Positions 47,101-57,935 of a stretch of DNA of 64,000 nt are shown here, piece by piece. Made by a program: the position numbers and the translations under genes. The first letter of the stretch is position 1, and each line of letters opens with the position of its first letter. Under the pieces are notes generated by a model, which had not been told where the DNA came from, did not search any database, and worked only from the letters and a program-made list of their open reading frames with translations. The stretch is taken from positions 14,492,830-14,556,829 of the forward strand of contig BSYO01000008.1 of assembly GCA_033239525.1 (NCBI GenBank), given 5' to 3'. Origin of the DNA: Nepenthes gracilis. Its lineage: Eukaryota > Streptophyta > Magnoliopsida > Caryophyllales > Nepenthaceae.

Positions 47101-49735
47101 TTTCATCCAAACCCTATTTGGTCTTGTGTGTAATATCATTGATGGCCCTATTGACCAAGATACTTCTTTGGTAGGCTTTCATTCTCTATCTTCATCTCCC
47201 CACCATCTTTCTTTCTCTCTCTTACTAAGCCTGTATTCAATGTATTTAGTGCCATTCTATTAAACATAACATTTTTGTTTTCCAAAGTCTCCCTCCAAAT
47301 TCCAAGTTAGCATTGATGCCATCTCATCTCATCCACAATGAAGGAAGGTACATTATCTTGAATGTCTTTAGTTAAATCATCCAAGCTAGCCCTTAGTGTA
47401 AGCCACGTAAGTCATTGTTATATTTACTTATTTATAAGTTGCATGTATGCACCGAAAAATCCTTCCCCAAAATCCTCCATAAGACTTCTATTGGGATTGC
47501 ATCTTATACCTTCCCAAAATTAACAAACTTCAGTTTTGCTCCGTCAAATGCCTTAACAAATGATAACTTCCATAGTGCATAGTATAAATCCAAATTGTTT
47601 CTGTAGTACATAGTACAACTTGCATGCTGCCTTAGCCTCTTTTTGATCATCCCTTCCTATTGCTACATTGACGCATCAGTCATCACATTTATACGTATAT
47701 AGTTAGCACATAACCTTTGTGTCTGTAAATGCATGACAACATTCTTTTTCTTCGATCCTTTGACAACATCTTGTTGTTTAGTATTTTTTTGAACACGCTA
47801 AATTCTTTGTTTATTATTTTTTAAACACTCAGATAGCTATGTAATTTCCTCCTTCCTTACACATTGATATGCCTCCAAGAGTTACCATCTGGTACAACTG
47901 GATTCCTATCCATCCTTCATCTTCTATGCTTCTTTAACTTCCCCACTTTCAATATGATGGTAATAAGAGCAATTCACTTCCTGATCAATATGGTAGTCTC
48001 CCTAACTCCATTTAAAAGATTGTTGAAATTACTCCATCTCTCTTTGATATCAGTACTTGCAACAAGTAACTCCTCTACCTCATCCACTTCACTTGTTTCT
48101 TGTCTTTAGTTCCCATATCTCTTGCTTTAACTAGTCTAAAGAGATTCTTCATCCTCCATGTTTGGTCGCTTATACAAGTCTTCATGCACTTTGGAAGGAA
48201 AAGTTAAATACAGCCTTTTATATATTGATGTCAATTACTCGATTCTTTGCCTTTCTCTGATATAGTGAACAATGAGGGAAGATTTAATTGCAAATAACTG
48301 GGCACTATGATTCAACTACTTACCTTTCTATCTTTTATAGTCTGTGAGGATTTTTATTATGGGAATGCACCCTCATTTGTTTTTTCCTTTTCTCCTGAAG
48401 CAGCAGGAGAGGAAGTAAACAGGATCCTGTAAACATTTTTCCGCTTGAGGAACTGTTTTTCTGGAGGATAAGATTTTTTGAAACCAATAGAATATTCAAT
48501 AAATATACTCTTAGAATATATTTTAGGGTATGTTGAGGAATATTCCCTTATATGGGTAGTTAGTATTTTCGATATATGTAAATAACTCTATATGTACATA
48601 TGAATAGAACTAACCATTTATGGGTCTTTTTCTCATCTCCTCTTATTTTATACTTTTACAGAATTTATCGACTCTTCTTGCTTGTTCTAAAAATTGATTA
48701 TGTTTGGTGACGTTCTTGGCTGTAGGACCCAATATGCCTTTTGTGAATGACAAGATATGGTCTTGAATTTATGTAAAGTGATGTAAGGAAGGGAAAATAG
48801 GGGGCAGGATGGAGAAGAAATTGGGAAAATGGGAAAAAACAGGATAAGAGAATAGAGAAAAGAGAAGTAGAGATCAGTAAAGAAAAAAGGAAATCATAAT
48901 TACTCAATATTAATTCAACTTATTAACGTCTCTCCAATAATGGAGTTAGGGCCCTTAAATAGAGGGACCCTGCACCTCAATTAATTATGAAATAAATATA
49001 ATTTTCTAATTAACGATTTTTTAAAATGAGAAAATAATATAATATAATTATCTAAAATTTTCATCAAATATAATCTCTCAATGAAATAAAATCTCTCAAA
49101 TAAAATAAAATCAAGATAAAATAAAATAAAATCACAATAAAATCAAATAAAATCTATTCTAATTTGGAATGTTCGTGATGTTTGCATCATAAAAGCTTTT
49201 GAATTCCTATGTGCAAGTGTAATTTTTATCATTTCTTCTCCTTTCATAGTGATTTTCCCTAGGCACATTTGATCTGTCTTCCCATGCAGGAAAGGTGCAA
49301 TGCTGCACGTGGAATGGAGAGTTCAGAGTAATTTCTTTGCCTTGACCTTGACACTTATTTTGGATCAAAGAATATTGGAAGGAAAGGAAAATAGAGGAAA
49401 AGTTGTTCAAAAATTAGAGCATAAGGGAATCCACCCCTCCCCCAAAATATGATAGACGAGAGTTATAACTTACCAGAAAAAAAAAAGTATGATATTTAAT
49501 GCTGACTGTTTTGCAAGTTAACAGCATAAAATTCTTATTTTCAGTTGCCTGAATTTGGGATACACTATGGAGAAAAGCTGTTCAAGTTTTGATGATTCTG
49601 AGTCTGTAGAAGAACGTAAGAGAAAGAGCCAATATAATAATGTTAATTCTGATGTGAAGATTTTAAGAAGTCAAAAGCAGTTTGCTGGTGAAATCCATGC
49701 AAGTCCAAGAAGATCAATGCATCTTTATTCTAAGG
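41139..49735 (+). CDS. Plant protein with N-terminal SAP-like motif, function unknown
   Basis: Exons: 41139-41273, 43772-43892, 44101-44189, 44626-46200 and 49545-49735. The first four junctions are GT-AG and keep phase (0, 1, 0). Exon 2 encodes MGDKKDEDLY, then FSRKDLQGLCKKYGLPAN; the L-x2-LCKKxGL pattern fits a SAP (DNA/RNA-binding) helix pair. The 525-codon exon is Ser/Asp-rich and probably disordered. It contains CEDGIQLHVDLNSSPSDWV, which looks conserved, and internal repeats. The last exon encodes ESVEERKRKSQYNN and ASPRRSMHL, basic nuclear-type motifs. The junction from 46200 to 49545 does not keep phase: a small exon or another splice site (for example an AG at 49524) must be used. 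The stop is not fixed; it may lie in 50119-50200. I infer a nuclear protein. I do not recognise a named family. Confidence 0.72.
45575..45865 (+). repeat. Coding repeats in the host gene: 120-bp pair and 39-bp pair
   Basis: 45575-45694 and 45695-45814 are direct copies with a 120-bp period (40 residues). The protein units share C-P-C-Y-GSV--ID-K-SLD and end SATLSE. Immediately after, a 39-bp (13-residue) repeat starts at 45790 and again at 45829 (LSEPNHESV, LSEPNHEPV). Both periods are multiples of three, so the frame is preserved. Confidence 0.92.
46201..49544 (+). other. Large intron of the host gene
   Basis: It begins GTATCTC and ends TTTTCAG. Contents: the LINE relic on the minus strand (46640-48150), AT-rich DNA, and an (AAAATAA)-like simple repeat at about 49070-49160. 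The region 48700-49020 is unassigned. Confidence 0.55.
46640..48150 (-). mobile_element. Decayed LINE reverse-transcriptase fragment in intron
   Basis: The minus strand, in shifting frames, shows the order of a plant LINE RT: FKKILNNKMLSKDRRKRML (about 47790), TEQN/KSYGGFWGRI and DLTKDIQDNVP-like patches (47340-47480), VAIRPVPLYG (about 47020), and FGVACSYEAKL, the eroded 'RWFGHV' region (about 46840). Many stops and small indels occur. It is antisense to the host gene, lacks a 5' end, and I cannot locate a poly(A) tail or TSDs. Confidence 0.7.
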
Positions 49736-50480
49736 TTAGATAAATCTGAATGCCTGTTACTGAATAATTTCTGCTCACGCTATTTTCAATGGACATGAGT
49801 GGTGATGAAACATTTAACTTGTTTTATCGAAAAATAAATAAAGCAACTGTGAAGAACAGAAATAGCTTTCATTTAATGTCCGAATGCATCTTCTGTAATC
49901 TGATTATGTGAGTAAATTTTATTTGAGACTCTCAGAAAAAAATAACCAAAAATTATTTTAGATAAAATAAAGAGGAGAACAAGAAAAGCAAAAAAAAGTT
50001 ATGAGATGCAAATGACTGTGTTGAAGGCTATGTGAAGTCATCAATATTGTGACTTTTACTGGCATCAACTCTGACATTAGAAATCTAATGGTTTGTTAAT
50101 TCAAGAATCAGATCTTTGTAGGTAGCCAATTGTCTGCTAAAGAATCCTGCCTTAATGGTAACACAAGCATGGGAATCATATTCATTCCACTGAAACATTT
50201 AGTTTTCTATTTAGCAAAATCACAGATCAGTTTCTGTTTTGCCACCCATTTTTTATCTCACATTCAGAAATTTCCTGCAATTTTTTTGGTACTATGCTAT
50301 GGGGAGTTGGGGGAGTCGGTGTTTTAAGGATTGGGTGTTATATAAAATTGTTCACCTCCTCTTATTGTGGTCTTGTAGGAAATGTATTAAGGTCAAAGTT
50401 GTTCGTTGTCTTTTGAACTCAAACAGACGTTATATCCTGTCAATGTAATTGAATAAGTTTGTAACTTTGTTGTAATACTG
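49736..50480 (+). other. Probable 3' end of the host gene
   Basis: After the donor AAG|GTTAGA at 49735, a candidate last exon begins at 50119 (TTTGTAG|GTAGCC), with either a stop at about 50193 or a donor at 50158. Downstream, 50350-50480 has TGTAATTGAATAAG and TTGTTGTAATAC, typical of a plant 3' UTR end. All of this is inference. Confidence 0.35.
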
Positions 50481-53400
50481 CTGGCTTATATGTTTTCCAA
50501 TGGACTTTCCCACAGTTTATTGTCATCATTCCCACGTTCCATAATCCAACTTAGGTTTGTTAGGAGAGTTATTCGTGGTTTGTTTCAATTTAGTTTTCTG
50601 TCAAAGTTCCAATCACCATCAATGTTCTTGTCCAGGCTCCAAATGTTTGTGTGGATAAAAATGTCGGTTGATATGTATCAGCATTGAGCTCCTCAATATT
50701 GAGATTTCCCAAGACCATGGAAAAATCGTGATACAGTCAATATTCCAATTCTCAGACGTATATCCAATGTTTGGTGATATTGGGTGATATTTACTTGTTG
50801 ATTTATGATTCTCAAAAATTCTTTTTTTTTAATATTATTCAATATCAATATATGTTGTCCAATATACCCTAAACCGATATAGCTGCGACTAATACTAATT
50901 CTAATACTGATATTTTCATCCATTCTCGAAATGCTTGTGCATGATTCACAGCTGGATTGCTTCTGCTTGAAGCAGATTGATGATTACCATTAATGGAAGA
51001 TGCAGTGATGCTGAATTGAGAGGGACAAAGAGCAGTGAACAAAGAGGATAGACTAACTCACCAATCACAAGATCAATTCAAAGAGATACAAAAATGACAC
51101 ACTAATGAATGACCAAGGATATAGAGAATTAAAAGATAAAGTTCACACCTCTCAAAGAGATGCATGAACCTCTTGGGTGTCAGGACGACTTGTTGACCTA
51201 TTAACCCCTTGGGTGCGGAGGTCACGTGTCAGCCTCTTGCCTGCATGGGATGTATGAATCTTTTGTATGTCTGGATTCCTTGTTGTCCTCTTAACCTGAA
51301 TGACTTGGAAAAATATAAAACTTCCCAAGGTTTTTGTCAATGAACAATTGTTTGTGAATGATTGCCCTTCTTTAGGGCCTGAAGATAGCTAGGAATGGCT
51401 TTTGTGTTTCTCACACAGATGGTGTCAGATTGTTGCATTCTAATTCTGTTCATTGACAGTCTTGGTTATTTTGATCTTGTGAATGCAATAAAAGAGGAGA
51501 TAAGTATGATGGATCTTGGGGCAGGGTTATGCTAGGGCATCCACTCTGATGACTAAGTCAGCTGAGTGACGTGGCTGTTAAGTGTATTTGGGCTAAGAGG
51601 TTTTAGGCTATTATCTCATGCTATTTATCAATTTTTTGGTTCTTCCTTTGGAACATCTTCCAATGCAGTCGCAATGTTGTACATTTAACTCTCTATAAAC
51701 CCCACGATATACGTGCCTGTGCACTTGGTCATTTCTTTTCTTTGTTTCATCAGTTTTGCTAGAAGATATTGGTTCAAACTTTGAAAACAATCTTTATGTA
51801 GTATAGGAGTAAGGTTGTATGCATGTAATCCTTGCCTATATACCTCACAATGTGGGGTGACTCATGCACTGTACCACCCTTTTAATTTTTATTACTCTCA
51901 AGCCCAAACCTTGATATAATGTTCCACTCCTAACAAAGGCAATGCAAACAACGAACATGGCTATGATGATCTGACTATGCTTGTCTTTGATTCAAAGTTT
52001 GACTTAGTTGTGATGTGTTTGGATCCAATGATAAACAGTAAGGTGGGCAACAATAAAGCCTCCAGTTCTGCAATCCAGTGCCCATCTATAGTCACTTCGC
52101 ACCTACTACTCTCCAGCATGCTCACAAGTGAATTACAGTGAATATCACCCATCCTGATTTTGATGATGGAGACATAGAAGCAGTTTTTGAGAGTTCAGTC
52201 TAGTGGAGAGTATTTTTGCTTATTGGAGTGCACGAGCATCCAAAAAGGTGATCATGGTCTTCCTGTGTTTGAAGGTTATGCCAGTGTCTAGAGGAGCAAT
52301 TTGTCTGTCTATTATTGTTCAAGATGTGGAAGTCTACAGTAGAGCATGTTGGAACGTAGTGTTCAGATGTTCTCTTAGTGAGTGCAAAGCAGGGCAAATG
52401 ATGAGGTTTATTTGGGGATTCTTGTAAGACATTTAACTAGAGTCAGAGGTGAGTTTCAATTAATTGACCATGTTGCAGCTATGTCCGAGATCAAGATGCC
52501 AACAGAAAGGAAATCTTGGGCTCATTAAATGGCTGGAAACTTCAGCTTCTTCTATAACCAATGCACCTCAGGAAACAGTGGCAATTTAAGGATGTCCGCT
52601 AATGTTCCACTTGTGGCCAGAAGGGGCATATTTACAAGAATCATATGATGCTGATTTGACAGGGAAGAAAAGTAAGGTGGTGATGAAGAGAAGCAGACGA
52701 AAGGTAATTACATTGATAATATGGTACCCAGAATCATATTGCAGAGCCCTTTGATACTTGAGTTATAAGCAGCTGGAATGGGGAAATGTGAATGAGATTT
52801 GCACTTTTCTCCCACAAGTGAAGTGCTGTCGTTGTCTATACCATTTTGACAAACTGATGTGGGGGTAAACTTTTTAGAGGAGAATGATGGAGCATGCTCT
52901 GAGCCTTATTTGCCGCCTCATAGACAAATTTAAGTGCAAGTGATTCAAGCCCATGTTGGAATGTAGGTCAAGTGCATAGTTTGATACGTCATTGGTAGTT
53001 GTGGGATGATTAGAAATCTATGATTTAAAATTTTCTTTTGACTATTCGGAGTTTGAGTTAATTGAGTGTTAGATTTGCTCTGTAAATCCCTTTTCTATTC
53101 TTCTTTATTTTCAGTTTTTGGAATTGAATTTTAGTTGGTTTTTGGTTTATCTGGGTGTGAGGTCCTCCTCTACCATTGAAGAATTTCCTTATAAGAATGT
53201 GTTCATCTGTGGGCACCACAGCTTGATGAGGTTCATAGATACATGTATGTATAATTGACTTTAATTTTTTTTTCCCCATTTGAAATTGGGCTGACGTTGG
53301 AACTCATTTTTCCTTTGTTTAGGGGTGCGTAGGGACTGAGGAGGTTATTATAAAGCCATTCCCTTACACTTATGCTTCTTTGATCAGTTTCAGAACTCGC

Positions 53401-54580
53401 ATCATTTATGTTTTATTGCATGAAGCCTTCTTAATAAATAGGTAAAAATGCGAAGTCTGGTGGTTGTGCAAATGCTTGCAACGGTTACTATGACACCCCA
53501 TCCATGGTAGTGAGGAGTTTGATTTCAGTTGTTAGTACTTGAGTAGGCTTGCTAACAATTGTCAGAGCTATTCCCTTGTTAGGTGTGAGTTGTGAGAAAG
53601 GGCCTGAAGGTGCTTGGTTAGCCAGATACCAGCACGCTTGGGACTCCATAGATGGTGTCAGAGCCATCCCTTGACTGTGACTGTGTGGTCTTGTAATATG
53701 GGTTTAAAATGTGTTTTCCAGTAAGTAGACTAAGATAAATATAAAACGGGTTTAAAATGTTGGCACTTGTACTTTGGAAAATTTCCTGATTTTGGGGGAG
53801 ATTATCACCCCCCACCTGCAAAGTAAATACCTAGAATTTTACTTCAGGTTACAAGGACCTAATTGGACTTGCAACTAATAGCAAAAACTCTTTCCTTGGA
53901 ACGGTTGAGTTATTCAGACCTGATTCGTGGGCTAATGACGTGCCGAGTGTTACTGTAGTTCGATTCACTATATTGGCTCATATTTTTCTACACTAAGATA
54001 TTTGTCCAATGCTACTACTACAGTTCAAATGATTTTGTCGTTTGCTGTCTCAGTGAGTCCGTTGTACAACAAAGTTGCTGTTAAGGATTTGTAAAATTCT
54101 CATAGAATCCTGATCAGGGAATGTAGTTCATGGTAAGTATTATGCTTTGGTATCATCTTTTGCTTATCATTTTTTCTCTCCTTAATAGGTGACAGACTGA
54201 TTTCTATTCTCTGCACAATTTATAATTTCCTTTCCATTCTTGTGCTATAGCATACAATTTTCCCTTCATTTGATAGAATGTTCGAGATTTCCATGAACTG
54301 CCATTAATTAGTGTTTATGTTCTGCAGTTCATCTGAATTTATTGGGGCAATACCCAGACACACACAAAGAATAATACTTGTAAATGGTATACCTTTTGCT
54401 GTCTTTAGTGCTTTGTACTGGTAATTTATTCTCTTCCCCCTTTTTGATCTTGGACGAAGCCAATCAGCAGTATTTGATTATTTTCATCCAACTGTTGGTG
54501 TGGGTTTGTAAATTCTGTGTTAAAATCTTCTGTACTTTTCTGTTGCATATTGCTGTAAGGGCATTTTGTTGTATCTGTAA
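50481..54580. other. Unassigned DNA downstream of the host gene
   Basis: There are no convincing genes. At 50700-50930 short GATATT words recur. At about 52602 a CCHC-like peptide, CSTCGQKGHIYKNH, is encoded in an open stretch, possibly retroelement debris. At 53555-53680 two near-identical words, TGTCAGAGCTATTCCC and TGTCAGAGCCATCCC, resemble decayed tRNA-Met primer sites of LTR elements. Confidence 0.45.
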
Positions 54581-55575
54581 GAAATTGAGAAAGGAATCAT
54601 CGCTGGATCTCTAGCTGCTTTTCTTCTTCTCTTTGCACTGTTAAAAAGGGAGGAAGGAAGAAAGAGAGCTTCAATTATGCAGTGGAGTCCTTGGAACAGC
54701 ATGCAGAAAGCACAGCAAGCATCCTTGGATCATCTCAATCACTCGCAAATCATCAGTGTCATGCTGCCCACTACACTATCAGCCAACCGAGGACGGTCCT
54801 GGTTTGTCCCCCCAACCAAAGTAAGTCTTGACATATAGATAAATTTGTTTTGTTGTGATGTGTAAGTTATAGATTCAAATTATACAAACAGCCTCTCCTC
54901 GATGTAGGCGTAAGATTATGTACATTTGATGTTTGATATACCCATTAATATGGAAAACTGATGCACCAGACCCGCCGCTATTGAGAAAGAGGGTGGAAAT
55001 AAAATGATCATGAGATTAAGTAAATCTGACTCATTCAATTGGGGAAGAATGAAATGTTAATGCATCATTAAAAATGTCATGTGATGGAAATTATGCAGAA
55101 AAGAGAGAAAAAGAGGAAGTGAAAGGGGAAGAGAAATAAATAGGACCCATGAATTCTGTCATCCAGTTGATTGACGCTAATAATAAAGCAGCCTGCTGTT
55201 TGTACACAATTAGGGCCGAGAACGGAATATAAGTTTTCACAATGGTACCAACTCCGAGTGGCTAATTGTTGACTACTCTTTAGTGGCTCAACTTCAATTG
55301 AATGGATGCTTCAACTGCTGGAAAAGCTTTGGCTTTGAGCTCAGTCGGATGTCTTCTGTTTTTTTTTTTTTTCTCAGCTGCTTGCTGAAGTGGCAGGCCA
55401 CCTGGACATGTCATTATCTGAGTTGATGACTCCTCGCTTACAAGGTCATGCATATTTTTACATGAGATTTTCGTGTTGTGATCTTGATGCTAACGTGATC
55501 TTAAGGGAGAGAATGACGCTGCTGCAATTGCCGGCAACAGTAACGCTAGACAAACCAATTGAGTCATTGCTATAG
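54581..55575 (+). CDS. Weak candidate: two-exon small membrane protein
   Basis: An open frame from 54581 encodes GIIAGSLAAFLLLFALLKRE, a hydrophobic helix followed by basic residues, and runs to a strong donor, CCAAA|GTAAGT, at 54820. An acceptor, TTTTCTCAG, at about 55378 joins in phase to a frame ending TAG at 55575 (or spliced again at CAAG|GTCATG near 55444). I see no family resemblance and no initiating ATG upstream of the helix. It could equally be chance or part of a larger gene. Confidence 0.2.
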
Positions 55576-55579
55576 CTTT

Positions 55580-57570
55580 TCCGGCCAAAGGGCAGTCGAC
55601 CTGCCTAATTGTTGCTGAGCAAAAACTTCTGGGGCAGTTATTTAGTTCAAAATGAAAGCGTGATTGAATGCCTCTTATATTAATAGAAGGTTCTATTTTA
55701 AAACAAGCACATCTCCAGCCACAAACTACGTATTACAGAGCAAAGAGTGACGTATGCGGCCTGAAGCTGTCCAGTTATGGCAAAATTGGCGGTGAAGGAC
55801 GTTGCTTGAAAGTTTTATGTAAATAATTTATGCATGAGACCGAAGGCTGGTCTAAGACCTATATGCCCATTTATGAAACACGCACACGTGCTTCAAAGCT
55901 GGTTTAATATATTCTGGATCAAAGCAATGCGCTAGGTCTCCTTCCCCAAGCAAGGTGAACGGTTATTGGGAGATCAGCAAAAACAACTGAAAGAGGTGTA
56001 GGCGCTAGACTTCAACTAAAAGAGAAGGTATTTGCAAGTCGAAAAAAAAAAAAGAGAAGAGCAACGGCACGGCTAACTGGGCATTTGACGGCACGGAGGA
56101 GCTCATCTTCAATCCCCTTCCAAATGCATGGAACCCGTTTATCAACCTTCGGTCAGTGTAACGCCATCCGACTTCGCTCCTTCCAGGTTAAAGAAATGCA
56201 GCAGCCTAAATGATAGCTCTACGCGTTTTGGCCATTGCATTTATTGGCAACCAATTGTACTCTGTGATTCCAGTCGTGGAAGGGCTACATGACATGTACG
56301 TCGCCAGCAATCTGATGCTCGACATCACAAAAACATGTCCTTAAATTAGTTGGTAGGTTATTAAGTGGCTCTTAGTATGTAGGTGTAATCAGGTGTCAGT
56401 TGTTTATGGACAAGTTATCATTAGTGTATCGTTATAAGGGAGTAAGTGGTTCTTATATAACTAATCTTATAATCATTCAAACACTGCCTATCTTCATCTA
56501 ATCGTTCTGCGAAATGAAATGTAAAGTCATGAATACTGTTTTCTCACCTGTTGTCTGATAAATCTCATCCACGTCCCTCCTATTCCTCATCTACTTTCTC
56601 GTTCTTTCTCTTCTACTTTAGTCTCCCCCTCGGTTATTCAAATCTTCTGCAAATCAGTGATGAATTCTTGTATTCATCACACTTGACTGCAAATTTTGTT
56701 CTAAAGAGTTCCAGTAAATTGGCGATAAATGATCAGATGAAAGTGAGATTCCAAATCAAAATAGCAGTGCTTGCAGTTGAGGCTTCCGGACGTTAAGGGG
56801 AGAGTGAATTAGTATCCTTAATCAAATTACAAATTTTGAAATTATTAAATACTAACCAGATAAATGTAAATGATTTACAGGTCTAGATGAGTAGAAATAT
56901 TTAATCGCTGACATAATATAAATAAGGGTAATACTAAAAAATATATAAGGAACATAGATTTTGGTGACAAAGGTAGACCCATAATAAAGTTCACTAAGAA
57001 AACTTTTTGGGCTGTTACTAGCCAAATAAAGAATTCTTTATGTTTAGAAGAGTCAATTTACATATCAAATAACAGATGCGCTATTCTAGTCAAGTAATAA
57101 TGGATTAGTGATGATCTAAGATCTTCCTTATCTAAGTATTTCTGATTTCTCTAAGTAAATATTCAGATGTTAAATGTTTTTATAGTGAACTTTAAGAAAT
57201 ATAAATTTTAATATTTTTTAATAAAGCTTAATTCTCTGCAAAATTAAAGGCACAATTAGTTAAGAAAACTAAGCTGTGACTCAATGTTTTGAATGACATT
57301 GTATCTCTTGCAAAATTAGGTATAATATTTACACACTTGATAATCTAAGAACTAGGTGTTTAATTTTTAGGGATTCTTTCACTGTTTATAAATTAGTTCT
57401 TCCTCCTTAACAAGTCAAACGCCTCACTCTCCTTTAGGTAAGGATTGTCTAAAAACAGATTTTAACATTTAGTCAAGACAATTCTTCGTTTCGAAGTAGC
57501 GGAATGTAACGTTGTCTTGCTTAAACACCTGGTGAGAGGTTGATCTGTGGTTCCTTCTGTAACTTGATAT
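55580..57570. other. Intergenic DNA, no gene seen
   Basis: 56336-56650 has LTR-like traits: a TGT start, TTATATAACTAATC near 56453, and a CT-rich leader. No partner LTR or TSD was found. The rest is AT-rich. Confidence 0.45.
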
Positions 57571-57577
57571 TGTTCTA

Positions 57578-57935
57578 ACATGATTGCTTGATCTTTCAAT
57601 ACACGCACCGGTTGTGATTTGCCTCTGAAAGAGTCACACCCTTTATTAGCATGAGCATATAGCTTGCACGACACTCGCGATTTGTCTATAGATACGAAAC
57701 AATTTCATTTAGCTTAAGCGATTAGCGAACGGGCTACCTGCGATTCCTTATTGGAATTTATATACCCTTCTCAGCATGAGCAACTAGTTCATTGCCTATG
57801 TATGCATTGAATCCGGAAATGAAGTAGCTTCCCTCGGCATGAGCGGCCAGCTCACGGCCTACTTGCTCTTGGAATATGGAAATGAAGTAGCTTCCCTTAG
57901 CATGAGCGACCCTCTTGCATAATACCTACGGCTCA
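57578..57935. repeat. 63-bp minisatellite
   Basis: The word AGCATGAGC (or variants) recurs at 57648, 57711, 57773, 57836 and 57899, a 62-63 bp period. A degenerate sixth unit lies near 57578. The last two units share GGAAATGAAGTAGCTTCCCT almost exactly; older units are more diverged. Confidence 0.85.

Noticed and set aside
56336..56650. LTR-like sequence with a TATA-like box and CT-rich leader
   Set aside because: No partner copy, duplication or primer site in the window. Mentioned only as a possibility in the intergenic entry.
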